From contig NZ_CP136628.1 in the NCBI RefSeq assembly GCF_032918005.1, positions 3,023,501 through 3,087,500 on the forward strand: a stretch of 64,000 bases of DNA. Direction: 5' to 3'. The translations under genes were made by a program, and so were the position numbers. Within the stretch, counting starts at the first letter, position 1. The number at the start of each line of letters is the position of its first letter. Below the pieces are notes generated by a model that saw only the letters and a list, made by a program, of their open reading frames with translations, was not told the DNA's origin and searched no databases. Positions 26,209 to 34,392 of this stretch are shown here, one piece after another. Source of the stretch: Bradyrhizobium sp. NDS-1. GTDB taxonomy: Bacteria; Pseudomonadota; Alphaproteobacteria; Rhizobiales; Xanthobacteraceae.

Positions 26209-26249
26209 TTGACGATATATTCATATTTGCGTATATACGCAACTATGAA
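26209..26249. promoter_or_regulatory. Overlapping divergent promoters with ArsR/SqrR-type operator
   Basis: Rightward: TTGACG (26209-26214), 17-bp spacer, TATATA (26232-26237). Over it lies a 30-bp palindrome at 26220-26249: perfect inner TTGCGTATATACGCAA (26227-26242), one mismatched pair, then outer arms TTCATA and TATGAA. On the minus strand TTGCGT, 17 bp and TATATC give the sqr promoter. One bound repressor would shut both directions. Confidence 0.8.
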
Positions 26250-26565
26250 AATAAATGCCGACATCATGGAGCGGGCGGCGGATCAGGCGAGCGAGTTGCT
26301 GAAGGCGCTCTCCAATCGCCATCGCCTTCTCATCATCTGCCAGTTGATCGACGGCGAGCGGTCGGTCGGCGAACTGGCCGAGTTCCTTGGACTGCGCGAT
26401 TCCACGGTCTCCCAGCATCTTGCGCTCCTTCGCAAGGATGGCCTGGTCGCATCCAGGCGCGATGCGCAGACGATCTTCTATTCGATCGCCAGCGAGCCGG
26501 CCCGCGAAGTCCTGAAGACGCTTTATCAGGTGTTCTGCGCGCCGAAGTCCGCAAGGACGAAGTGA
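26245..26565 (+). CDS. ArsR family regulator of the SqrR/BigR persulfide-sensing type
   Basis: A 106-residue winged-helix repressor. The HTH is LAEFLGLRDSTVSQHLALLR. Two cysteines, C32 (LLIICQLIDG) and C98 (YQVFCAPK), sit where SqrR and BigR have the pair that forms a tetrasulfide bridge with reactive sulfur. No metal-binding CVC box of classical ArsR is present. The ATG at 26245 lies 8 bp past the predicted -10 and inside the operator, implying a leaderless transcript; the ATG at 26266 is the alternative. It is divergent from sqr and 103 bp upstream of an efflux operon, and probably represses both. Confidence 0.88.
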   Translation: MKINADIMERAADQASELLKALSNRHRLLIICQLIDGERSVGELAEFLGLRDSTVSQHLALLRKDGLVASRRDAQTIFYSIASEPAREVLKTLYQVFCAPKSARTK

Positions 26566-26668
26566 AGGCTACTCAAGTGCGGACGGACGCGCCTTGCGCG
26601 AGATCAACGCGCCGTCGCCCGATGTCGATGAAATGAGAGGACCGCCGCGGCGCGGTGTGGTGAAGTAG

Positions 26669-27691
26669 ATGAGGACACGGATGCGTCCCTTGCAATATCC
26701 GGCATGCCTGTGGCTTCTGGCCGCCTGGGCGACGATCGGAATTCCGGCGGGGTCGGCTGCGGCCGCCGCAACGCTCACCGTGGCGCAGCAGCAGGTTATC
26801 GACGAGAAAGCCGTCTTCGCGACGGTCGAGAGCATCAGTGTGGTTCCCGCCCGAAGCCGCATCGGCGGGACCGTGGTTCAGCTCAAGGTGCGGGAAGGGG
26901 ATCGCGTTACCGCGGGCCAAGTCATTGCGGCGATCGGCGACGAGAAGCTCGTCCTCCAGATGAAATCGCTCGATGCGCAGATCGAGGCGCTGCAGGCACA
27001 GGCCAAGCAGGCGCAGCTCGACTTCACCCGGACCGAAGGTCTGGTCGAGCGGGGCATCCTGCCGCGCGTCAAGCTCGACGAGCAACGCACGGCGCTCAAC
27101 GTCGCCGACAACGGCTTGCGCGCCAGGACCGCGGAGCGCGCCGTCATCAACGAGCAGCTCAACCAGGGACAGGTGCTTGCGCCGACGGACGGGCGCGTGT
27201 TGAAGCGGTTGATCACCGTCGGATCCGTCGTGCTTGCCGGCGATCCGCTCGTGACGGTCGCCGAGCAGAACTTCAAGCTGCGGCTGCGCGTACCGGAGCG
27301 TCACGCACGCTCTTTGAAGGCCGGCGACAAGATCCGCGTCGATGGCGCGGAGTTGGCGGGAGAAGCCTCGAAGCGCGGCGTGATCGACCTCGTCTATCCC
27401 CAGATCGAGGAGGGGCGCGTCATCGCGGACGCGACCGTCGAAGGGCTGGGTGAATATTTTGTCGGGGATCGCTTGCGGGTGTGGATCGCTGGCGGCGCGC
27501 GGCCGGCCTTCGTCATTCCCTCGAGCTATGTGACGACCAGGTTCGGCATCGACTACGTCCAGCTCCGGAAAGGCAGCGAGACGATCGACGTGCCGGTGCA
27601 GCGCGGTCGCGACATGCCGACGCCTTCGCTTCCCGACGGGCTCGAAATCCTGTCCGGCATCGGGGCCGGCGATCAACTGGTGCAGCCGTGA
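26669..27691 (+). CDS. RND efflux periplasmic adaptor (membrane fusion protein)
   Basis: A 340-residue adaptor with a Sec signal peptide (WLLAAWATIGIPAGSAAAAA). The split lipoyl-like hairpin is visible as IGGTVVQLKVREGDRVTAGQ and QGQVLAPTDGRVLKRLITVG, separated by an alpha-helical hairpin (about 100-160) rich in Gln and Ala. A beta-barrel domain follows. No lipobox. It couples an RND pump to an outer-membrane channel. Its stop overlaps the GTG of the pump gene (GTGA). The gene lies 103 bp after the ArsR-type regulator and is probably under its control. Confidence 0.88.
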   Translation: MRTRMRPLQYPACLWLLAAWATIGIPAGSAAAAATLTVAQQQVIDEKAVFATVESISVVPARSRIGGTVVQLKVREGDRVTAGQVIAAIGDEKLVLQMKSLDAQIEALQAQAKQAQLDFTRTEGLVERGILPRVKLDEQRTALNVADNGLRARTAERAVINEQLNQGQVLAPTDGRVLKRLITVGSVVLAGDPLVTVAEQNFKLRLRVPERHARSLKAGDKIRVDGAELAGEASKRGVIDLVYPQIEEGRVIADATVEGLGEYFVGDRLRVWIAGGARPAFVIPSSYVTTRFGIDYVQLRKGSETIDVPVQRGRDMPTPSLPDGLEILSGIGAGDQLVQP

Positions 27692-30600
27692 ATCTCGGTC
27701 TGTCAGGACGGTTGACCCGGTCGACCATTGCATCGCCGCTGACGCCGCTGTTCCTGATCGGGGCGCTCGTCGTGGGGCTGATCGCCGTCGTGGTGATTCC
27801 GCGCGAGGAGGAGCCGCAGATCAGCGTTCCCATGGTGGACATCCGCGTCAACGCCGACGGCCTGCGCGGGCCGGACGCGGTGGAGCTGGTGAGCAAGCCG
27901 CTGGAATCGATCGTCAAGGGCATCGACGGCGTCGAGCACGTCTACAGCCAGACCGAGGATGACCGCGTGATGGTGACCGCGCGCTTCCTGGTCGGCACCA
28001 AGTTCGAGGATGCCATCCTCAGGGTCCACGAGAAAATCCGCGCCAATCTTGACCGCATTCCCGTTGGCATTCCCGAGCCGCTGATCGTAGGGCGGGGCAT
28101 CAATGACGTCGCGGTGACGGTGCTGACGCTGTCGCCGAAGCCGGAAGCGGCCAGCCGCTGGACCGACAAGGACCTCTATGAGCTCGCCGACAAGCTGCGC
28201 GCGGAGCTGATGAAGGTCGACGACATCGGCCTGACCTACATTTCCGGCGGCACCGCGCAACAGATCCGGGTCGAGCCCGATCCGGAGAAGCTGTCGCTGT
28301 TCGGCGTCACGCTGCAGCAGCTCGTGGCCAAGGTAAAGGACGCCAACCGCTCGTTTCTGGCCGGGCAGGTCCGCGATGCCGGCATCGTGCGGAGCGTCGC
28401 GGCGGGACAGACGTTGTCCGGCATTCCCGATATCGGGCTGTTGCTGATCACGAGCCGCGACGGCCGGCCGGTCTATGTCAAGGACGTCGCCTCCGTCGTC
28501 GTCGGCCCGAGCACCGTCGAGCATCGCGTCTGGACGGAAGCACGCGATGCCGCCGGACAGTGGGCGCGTACGCCCGGCGTCAGCCTGGCGCTGGCCAAGC
28601 GGGCGGGCGCCAACGCAGTCGTCGTGTCCGAGAACATCGCTGAACGCCTCGCGGCGTTGAAGTCGCGCCTTCTTCCCGAAGACATCCAGGTGACGGTGAC
28701 GCGCGACTACGGCGAGACCGCCAACGAGAAGGCCAACGAGTTGCTGTTCCACCTCGGACTCGCGACGATCTCGATCGTGGTGCTGATCGCGGTCGCGATC
28801 GGCTGGCGCGAGGCGCTGGTGACCCTCGTCGTGATTCCCACGACGATCCTGCTCACGATGTTCGCTGCCAATCTGATGGGCTACACGATCAACCGCGTCA
28901 GCCTGTTCGCGTTGATCTTCTCGATCGGCATTCTCGTCGACGACGCCATCGTCGTCGTCGAGAACATCGCGCGGCACTGGGCCATGCGCGACGGCCGGCC
29001 GCGCCTGCAGGCGACCATCGAGGCGGTGGCGGAGGTCGGAAACCCCACCATCGTCGCGACGTTGACCGTGGTCGCCGCGCTGTTGCCGATGCTGTTCGTG
29101 TCGGGCCTGATGGGCCCCTATATGGCGCCGATTCCGGCCAACGCGTCGGCGGCCATGCTGTTCTCGTTCTTCGTCGCGATGGTGGTCGCGCCCTGGCTGA
29201 TGCTCAAGCTTGCCCCAAAAGGCGAGGTCGCCTCGGCGCATGCGGGGCACGATGAAGGACGGCTCGGCCGGCTGTACCGGCGCTTCGCCTCGCCGATCGT
29301 GCGGAGCAAGCGGTCGGCCTGGATATTCCTGCTCGGCGTCGGCATCGCAACGCTGCTGTCGATGACGCTGTTTGCGACCAAGTCGGTGACGGTCAAGCTT
29401 TTGCCGTTCGACAACAAGTCCGAGATCGCGGTTGTCGTGGACCTGCCGGAAGGGGCGAGCCTGGAGGCGACCGAGCGCACGCTGTTCGGCGCGGCCGAGA
29501 TCGCCCGGCAATTGCCGGAGGTCACCTCGCTGCAATCCTATGCCGGCACGCCGGCCCCCTTCAATTTCAACGGCCTGGTGCGGCATTACTATTTGCGCCA
29601 GAGGCCCGAGCTCGGCGAAGTGCAGGTCAACCTGGCCGCGCGTGGCGAGCGCAGGCGCGCCAGTCATGAGATCGCGCTCGAACTGCGTGAGAAGCTGAAG
29701 GCGCTCGATCCGCCCGCGGGCACCAGCGTCAAGGTGGTCGAAGTGCCGCCCGGGCCGCCGGTGCTTTCGACGCTGCTCGCCGAGGTCTACGGTCCCGACG
29801 CGACCACGCGCCGTGCGGTCACGGCCGAGCTCAAGAAAGTCTTCGCAGAAGTCCCGTTCATCGTCGATATCGACGATTCCGTCGGCGAGAAACGGCCACG
29901 GCTGCGGCTCTCGATCGACCAGGACCGGCTCGAATTCTTCGGCGTCGAGCAGCGCGACGTCTACGACACCATCCAGGCACTGTTCGGCGGCATCTCGGTC
30001 GGCTACTCGCATCGCGGTGAGGACCGCAACCCGATCGAGATCGCGGTGCATCTCGGAAAGCGCGATCTGGTCTGGGACGAGGCTCTGGCCTCCACGCCGG
30101 TGCCGGCCAACACATTGCCCGGCAGCAAGACGGTCGTCGAACTCGGTCAGGTCGTGAAGGCGACCATGGAGGAGGGCTCGCCGACGATCTTCCGCCGCGA
30201 CGGGCGCTTCGCCGACATGGTGATGGCCGAGCTCGCCGGACGCTTCGAGGCGCCGCTTTACGGCATGCTCGCGGTTGCCGATCGTGTCGATGCCCATGAC
30301 TGGGGCAAGCTGCCGAAGCCGGCGATCAGCCTGCATGGCCAGCCGTCGGACGAGTCGCGTCCAACGCTGCTGTGGGACGGCGAATGGGAAATCACCTGGG
30401 TCACCTTCCGCGACATGGGCGCAGCGTTCGGCGCCGCCATTCTCGGCATCTACGTGCTGGTCGTGGCCCAGTTCAGGAGCTTCCGTCTGCCGCTCGTCAT
30501 CCTGACGCCTATTCCGCTCACGTTGATTGGCATCCTGGTCGGGCACTGGCTGCTGGGTGCGCCGTTCACCGCGACCTCGATGATCGGCTTCATCGCGCTG

Positions 30601-30912
30601 GCCGGCATCATCGTGCGCAACTCGATCCTGCTGGTCGATTTCATCAGGCACAGCGGTGGGGATGGGAAGTCGCTTCGCGAGGTGGTGCTGGAGGCCGGAG
30701 CAGTCCGCTTCAAGCCGATCCTGCTCACCGCGCTCGCGGCCATGATCGGGGCTGCGACCATCCTGCTCGATCCGATCTTTCAGGGATTGGCGATCTCGCT
30801 CCTGTTCGGGCTTGCGTCATCGACGCTGCTCACAGTGCTGGTAATCCCCGCGATCTATATCGCCTTGCGCGCGCCACGCGAGGCCGCTTCGACCACTGCC
30901 AGATCCAGCTAG
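27688..30912 (+). CDS. RND family efflux permease
   Basis: A 1074-residue inner-membrane pump, usual AcrB-family length. The first span is followed by PREEEPQISVPMVDIRVNAD; TM4 carries the proton-relay pair in SIGILVDDAIVVVENIARH. A second half repeats the layout with a large periplasmic loop (about 560-860). It uses the proton gradient for export; the cargo is unknown, though the setting suggests sulfur species or electrophiles. The start is a GTG at 27688 overlapping the adaptor stop by 4 bp. No outer-membrane factor gene is nearby. Confidence 0.92.
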   Translation: MNLGLSGRLTRSTIASPLTPLFLIGALVVGLIAVVVIPREEEPQISVPMVDIRVNADGLRGPDAVELVSKPLESIVKGIDGVEHVYSQTEDDRVMVTARFLVGTKFEDAILRVHEKIRANLDRIPVGIPEPLIVGRGINDVAVTVLTLSPKPEAASRWTDKDLYELADKLRAELMKVDDIGLTYISGGTAQQIRVEPDPEKLSLFGVTLQQLVAKVKDANRSFLAGQVRDAGIVRSVAAGQTLSGIPDIGLLLITSRDGRPVYVKDVASVVVGPSTVEHRVWTEARDAAGQWARTPGVSLALAKRAGANAVVVSENIAERLAALKSRLLPEDIQVTVTRDYGETANEKANELLFHLGLATISIVVLIAVAIGWREALVTLVVIPTTILLTMFAANLMGYTINRVSLFALIFSIGILVDDAIVVVENIARHWAMRDGRPRLQATIEAVAEVGNPTIVATLTVVAALLPMLFVSGLMGPYMAPIPANASAAMLFSFFVAMVVAPWLMLKLAPKGEVASAHAGHDEGRLGRLYRRFASPIVRSKRSAWIFLLGVGIATLLSMTLFATKSVTVKLLPFDNKSEIAVVVDLPEGASLEATERTLFGAAEIARQLPEVTSLQSYAGTPAPFNFNGLVRHYYLRQRPELGEVQVNLAARGERRRASHEIALELREKLKALDPPAGTSVKVVEVPPGPPVLSTLLAEVYGPDATTRRAVTAELKKVFAEVPFIVDIDDSVGEKRPRLRLSIDQDRLEFFGVEQRDVYDTIQALFGGISVGYSHRGEDRNPIEIAVHLGKRDLVWDEALASTPVPANTLPGSKTVVELGQVVKATMEEGSPTIFRRDGRFADMVMAELAGRFEAPLYGMLAVADRVDAHDWGKLPKPAISLHGQPSDESRPTLLWDGEWEITWVTFRDMGAAFGAAILGIYVLVVAQFRSFRLPLVILTPIPLTLIGILVGHWLLGAPFTATSMIGFIALAGIIVRNSILLVDFIRHSGGDGKSLREVVLEAGAVRFKPILLTALAAMIGAATILLDPIFQGLAISLLFGLASSTLLTVLVIPAIYIALRAPREAASTTARSS

Positions 30913-30922
30913 CGAGGCTCCG

Positions 30923-31279
30923 ATGGACAAGAACTTCGTCGAAATCACCAGGAATATCTCGGCCAACCTGAAAAAGCTGCGGAGCGACATTCCCGATACG
31001 ATGAAGGGATTTGCCGCACTCGCCCAGGCCGCCACGCGTGACGGGGCGCTGGACAAGAAGACCAAGGAACTGATCGCGCTGGCACTCGGCGTCGCCGCGC
31101 ATTGCGACGGCTGCATCGGCTTTCATACCGAGGCGCTCGTCAAGCTCGGTGCAACGCGCGAAGAGATCGAGGAGACGCTCGGCATGGCCGTGTATATGGG
31201 CGGCGGGCCGTCGCTGATGTATGCAGCCGATGCGATCGGGGCGTACGAGCAGTTCCAGCAGCAAGCCGCTTCCGATTGA
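30923..31279 (+). CDS. Carboxymuconolactone decarboxylase / AhpD-like protein
   Basis: A 118-residue protein of the CMD/AhpD family with the redox motif CDGC followed by His (AAHCDGCIGFHTEALVKLGA, near residue 59). AhpD-type members reduce peroxiredoxins or act as alkylhydroperoxidases. Start set by AGGCTCCG upstream and by family length. It follows the RND permease by 10 bp and closes the rightward arm of the divergon; a thiol-peroxidase role would fit reactive sulfur stress. Confidence 0.88.
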   Translation: MDKNFVEITRNISANLKKLRSDIPDTMKGFAALAQAATRDGALDKKTKELIALALGVAAHCDGCIGFHTEALVKLGATREEIEETLGMAVYMGGGPSLMYAADAIGAYEQFQQQAASD

Positions 31280-31306
31280 GCTGCGCGCGGATGTCCGACG
31301 TGAAGA

Positions 31307-31331
31307 GGACCGGACGACGATCGTCCGGTCC
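31307..31331. terminator. Hairpin terminator between convergent genes
   Basis: GGACCGGACGA-CGA-TCGTCCGGTCC, an 11-bp perfect stem between the AhpD-like gene and the leftward gene at 31353. It lacks a clean T-run, so Rho-independence is uncertain. Confidence 0.65.
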
Positions 31332-31352
31332 CCTTGCCTTACCTCTTGGTCA

Positions 31353-31685
31353 CTACCAGTAGCGGTCGCCGACACCCACGCCGACGCTGACGCCAGGCGC
31401 GCGAATGCCGACGCCGGCGCGCGGGCCATCGTCATAATGGCGATGATAGGTCCGGCGCTCGTAATAGCGATCGCGCGGCATGTAATTGTAGGAATCGCGC
31501 ACGATCACGCGCGAACCGCCGCGTGTGCGATAGCAGCGGCCGTCGTCGTCGCAGACAAGCCGTACTTGCTGGACCAGATCCGGATTGGCGTACTCGCTGC
31601 TCGTGTAAATATCGGACGCCTTCGCACTCGACGTGGCTGCCAGAGCGCCGACGCCCGCCAAAAGCGCAATCGTGAATGTCTTCAT
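31353..31685 (-). CDS. Exported hypothetical protein, Arg/Tyr-rich
   Basis: A 110-residue protein with a Sec signal peptide (MKTFTIALLAGVGALAATSS, cleavage after AKA). The mature part has a Cys pair (LVCDDDGRCYRTRGG), an Arg/Tyr-rich middle (MPRDRYYERRTYHRHYDDG) and a Gly/Val-rich tail. The pattern is typical of small periplasmic or surface proteins in Bradyrhizobium. GAGGAGGACAGG before the ATG fixes the start. Function unknown. Confidence 0.65.
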   Translation of the reverse strand: MKTFTIALLAGVGALAATSSAKASDIYTSSEYANPDLVQQVRLVCDDDGRCYRTRGGSRVIVRDSYNYMPRDRYYERRTYHRHYDDGPRAGVGIRAPGVSVGVGVGDRYW

Positions 31686-31792
31686 CCTGTCCTCCTCGAA
31701 ACTGCCCTCGGCGGTAACAAGAAGGGGAGGCGGCGATCGTTCCCCGCCGCGATGCTGGTTTTTCCCGGAACTGGCCGTTTTTGCGGCGGTTC

Positions 31793-32197
31793 CTAGATCG
31801 GCTCGTAAGTCTCGCTCCCGCAGATGTCGTCGGCTTCCGCTCGCCGGCGGTCGACGACCTTTCCGCCTGTGATCGTGACGATGTAGGTCTGGGCACCTAG
31901 CGAAGTGCCAGTCGCGGAAGTGAGTTGCGCGCGGACGCAGGAGGTCCAGCCCGGTCCGCGCACCTCACGATGAGGTGGGGCGACGTGCACCTCGCGCGGA
32001 TAGGAGGTGCTCAAGAAGACGACATCGATCTGCTCGCGTACCACGCGCTTGACGTCGGGAGGCGCTTCGGGAGGCGGCTGCTCGGCCTCCTTCATACGCA
32101 TGAACTCGGGCACCGGCGCGCGGCTATCGGCAACGCCGCAAGCACCGAGCGCGAGCGATCCGGCGAACAGCGCCGCATGAGCAATAATCCGCAACAT
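31793..32197 (-). CDS. Small lipoprotein, hypothetical
   Basis: A 134-residue protein with a lipoprotein signal: MLRIIAHAALFAGSLALGAC, lipidated Cys at 20 (lipobox LGAC). The mature part includes a Pro-rich linker (EQPPPEAPPDVKR) and two further Cys (TSCVRAQ and DICGSETY) likely disulfide-bonded. No family recognised. The start at 32197 puts the lipobox at the proper distance; an upstream codon at 32221 adds eight residues. Confidence 0.65.
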   Translation of the reverse strand: MLRIIAHAALFAGSLALGACGVADSRAPVPEFMRMKEAEQPPPEAPPDVKRVVREQIDVVFLSTSYPREVHVAPPHREVRGPGWTSCVRAQLTSATGTSLGAQTYIVTITGGKVVDRRRAEADDICGSETYEPI

Positions 32198-32348
32198 CCG
32201 TGAAGATCCCCTGCGGGCCAACAGATAGACACGAATGCGATCCGGCGAAGTCCCTGCCGATCAAAATTTGCTGAAGCCTTGGAACCGGCGGCATTGCTAT
32301 TCCGCGATTGCCGGCTAGTTTGTACCCCACACGAAGGGGATTGCACCG

Positions 32349-32573
32349 ATGAGGATTTTGGTCATAGCGACCGCCATGCTGGCACTGACGGCCGCCTCGG
32401 TGCAGGCGCAGGGCCGGCGGCATCCGCCTGAACCGGCCAAGCCGGCGGACAACAAGCCCAAGGTCGACGAGAACGCCTACAAGGCCGCGCTCGAGCGCAT
32501 TCCCGAACCCAAGGACAAGTACGACCCGTGGGGCGGAGCCCGTCCGAACGAACCTGCCAAGAAGCCGAAGTAG
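32349..32573 (+). CDS. Small exported protein, DPWGG family member 1
   Basis: A 74-residue protein with a Sec signal peptide (MRILVIATAMLALTAASVQA). The mature 54 residues are Pro/Lys-rich and hold AYKAALERIPEPKDKYDPWG. The pattern YK-x2-L-x2-IP-x2-K-x3-DPWGG-x-R also occurs in the protein at 34393-34686, so the two are distant paralogues. AAGGGG lies about 11 bp before the ATG. Function unknown; the short conserved core suggests a binding peptide more than an enzyme. Confidence 0.65.
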   Translation: MRILVIATAMLALTAASVQAQGRRHPPEPAKPADNKPKVDENAYKAALERIPEPKDKYDPWGGARPNEPAKKPK

Positions 32574-32741
32574 AGCTGGTTCGGACGTTTCGATTCCCGC
32601 CCATCGTCGCGCCTGCGACGGCTTATTCGAGAAGCGACGAGGTGCCCGCGATCGGCGTGCTTGCACGGCGTCGCCGTCGTCGTTGGCGTGATCATCATCG
32701 TGTTGTGGATGCGATACGAACGTTCGTTCACATCGTGCGCG

Positions 32742-32984
32742 TTATTGCACGAAGGCGAGGCCGACGCGCTTGTCACTGCGCCAAACTGTGCGACAATTCC
32801 GCACGAAATCGTCGCACGCGATCGAGAGCGTGAACGATTGCGGCAACGTGAGGGGGGCGTCGAGGTCGATGGCCGCGCCGCCCGCCGACATGTTTCGCAC
32901 GGTGCAACGAATGCCGCTGTTTTGAAAGGTGATCGTTCCACCCTTGAAAACACGGTGACGCTGTGCAGCACGCTTCTCGATCAT
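32742..32984 (-). CDS. PilZ-domain protein
   Basis: An 80-residue stand-alone PilZ domain. The c-di-GMP signature is present in two parts: RAAQRHRV (RxxxR, near residue 4) and NMSAGGAAIDL (D/N-x-S-x-x-G). It would bind cyclic di-GMP and relay it to a partner; the partner is not evident. The start at 32984 is the most compact; an upstream codon at 33023 adds 13 residues. It stands alone with no operon. Confidence 0.8.
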   Translation of the reverse strand: MIEKRAAQRHRVFKGGTITFQNSGIRCTVRNMSAGGAAIDLDAPLTLPQSFTLSIACDDFVRNCRTVWRSDKRVGLAFVQ

Positions 32985-33169
32985 CGGCGTCGATCCATTA
33001 CGATGATTGTGAAAATAGTGCATGGAAATTACGTTGAACTAAACTCAATACCGGCGCTACTTGCACGTCGCTTCAGACTTTGTTTACGACGTTGGAGCGG
33101 CCAGTCACTTCCCGCCGACTTTAGGACCAAGTCTTTCTTTTATGGCGTTACGCGCCGATGGAGATTCCG

Positions 33170-33463
33170 ATGAAGACCACGCTTTCGATCTTGCTCGCCG
33201 CCGCGTTCTCGCTGTCGTCGATGCCCGCCCACGCCGTCAAGTGGGACCTGTCGACCATGAGCTGCAAGCAATTCCTCGAAAGCGGCGAAGACAACATTCA
33301 GGTCGTGCTGACCTGGATGGACGGGTGGTACAAGGGTGACGAGGACAACGCGATCATCGACACCGACGTGTTCATCGAGAACGCCAAGAAATTCGGTGCC
33401 TATTGCGGAAAGAATCCAACCGCCAGCATCGTCACCGCGGCCGACGAAGTGCTCGGCAAGTAA
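33170..33463 (+). CDS. HdeA/HdeB family acid-stress chaperone-like protein
   Basis: A 97-residue periplasmic protein. A Sec signal peptide (MKTTLSILLAAAFSLSSMPA, cleavage after AHA) is followed by an HdeA-type domain with its two Cys (MSCKQFLES and GAYCGKNP) forming the expected single disulfide, and a conserved WMDGWYKGDE core. HdeA proteins prevent aggregation in the acidified periplasm. GGAG 6 bp before the ATG at 33170 is chosen over an ATG at 33158. A terminator follows. Confidence 0.85.
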   Translation: MKTTLSILLAAAFSLSSMPAHAVKWDLSTMSCKQFLESGEDNIQVVLTWMDGWYKGDEDNAIIDTDVFIENAKKFGAYCGKNPTASIVTAADEVLGK

Positions 33464-33524
33464 CCTTTGAAATTTGCGGACGCAATCGCGTTCTTGTTTC
33501 TTGCTTCGACACGATCGTGATGGA

Positions 33525-33565
33525 GAGCCGCGCTGCGCCTTGCGCTCACGCGGCTCGCTTTTTTA
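33525..33565 (+). terminator. Rho-independent terminator
   Basis: GAGCCGCG and CGCGGCTC (33525-33532 with 33549-33556) form an 8-bp stem followed by GCTTTTTT. It lies 62 bp after the HdeA-like gene. Confidence 0.85.
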
Positions 33566-33574
33566 TGCCGATGC

Positions 33575-34039
33575 TCAGCCCGGCAGCATCGCGAACGCGC
33601 TCGACACCATGGCCACAGGCTTGTTGTCGCCAGCCGAGAGCAGCGTGACGCGGCCAAAGCTCATGGTGCGCCCGAGCCGCACCACGCGCGCGTCCGCCAG
33701 CACGTCCATCGAGGACGCCGCGCGCATGAAATGCGTGGTCTGGTCGACCGTGGTCATCGGGCGATAGCCGCGATTGGCAGCGAGGATCGCGATCACCATC
33801 GCGGTGTCGGCAAGCGCCATCAGGGCCTGGCCGCAGACCACGCCGCCGTTTCGGCACAGCCGCTCCGAAAACGGCATGCGCAGGACCGCACCCGGCTGCC
33901 AGTCCGGCAGATCCGCCGGCTGTGTATGCTCGATGCGCTCGACCGTGAGGTTGAGATCCTGGACCCAGGGCGCAAAAACCTCGCCGAGGATGCGTTTGGC
34001 GTCGGACAGGCCGAATTCGGCGTCTGGCTGCATTTGCAT
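33575..34039 (-). CDS. PaaI-type hotdog thioesterase
   Basis: A 154-residue single-hotdog thioesterase. The core is GGVVCGQALMALADTAMVIA, the long helix with its catalytic Asp, followed by MTTVDQTTHFMRAASSMDVL and MSFGRVTLLSAGDNKPVAMV. It hydrolyses an acyl-CoA; substrate unknown. AGGAGAG upstream favours the ATG at 34039 over one two codons later. It faces the terminator of the HdeA-like gene. Confidence 0.82.
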   Translation of the reverse strand: MQMQPDAEFGLSDAKRILGEVFAPWVQDLNLTVERIEHTQPADLPDWQPGAVLRMPFSERLCRNGGVVCGQALMALADTAMVIAILAANRGYRPMTTVDQTTHFMRAASSMDVLADARVVRLGRTMSFGRVTLLSAGDNKPVAMVSSAFAMLPG

Positions 34040-34174
34040 TGCTGTCGCACTCTCCTGTATTGCCTGATGTTTCGGCCCATTGTGCGCGCATCGACGCTGC
34101 AAAGTCACCCGGTCCCGTCGGCTTGAAAATGCCTGACTTGGGCCGATATGATGCCCCGCTCGGGTAGGGGATGG

Positions 34175-34309
34175 ATGATGTTGCGCCGGTGTGTCCTGGT
34201 CTTCTCTATGGTCGCGCTCGGCCTCTCGCTGAGCGGGTGCACCAAGTGCGGTCCGATCTGGGACGATTGGCTGCATGGGCCCAAATCGTGCCGGTCGGAT
34301 CGGCACTAG
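34175..34309 (+). CDS. Very small lipoprotein (44 residues)
   Basis: Encodes MMLRRCVLVFSMVALGLSLS then GC with a lipobox (LSGC, Cys at 22) and only about 22 mature residues, TKCGPIWDDWLHGPKSCRSD plus two. The Cys and Trp pattern suggests a disulfide. I recall near-identical mini-lipoproteins in Bradyrhizobium. It is short but has a full signal, a GGGG SD 6 bp upstream and a stop at 34307. It lies 83 bp before the DPWGG-family gene. Confidence 0.6.
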   Translation: MMLRRCVLVFSMVALGLSLSGCTKCGPIWDDWLHGPKSCRSDRH

Positions 34310-34392
34310 CGGACCCCGGGCGGCCCTGGCGGCCGCGCAAGGATGACCTGGCGCGGGCGATCCGTGCCTCATGGATGATCAAGGAGTGGACG

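Noticed and set aside
27703..30651. 982-residue minus-strand open frame opposite the RND permease
   Set aside because: Antisense shadow of a clear RND pump; composition is Asp/Arg/His/Gln-rich without any recognisable motif.
32661..33173. Plus-strand frame with an apparent membrane span (HGVAVVVGVIIIVLW) opposite the PilZ gene
   Set aside because: It runs antisense through the PilZ gene, starts from a TTG without an SD, and the PilZ motifs are clear.
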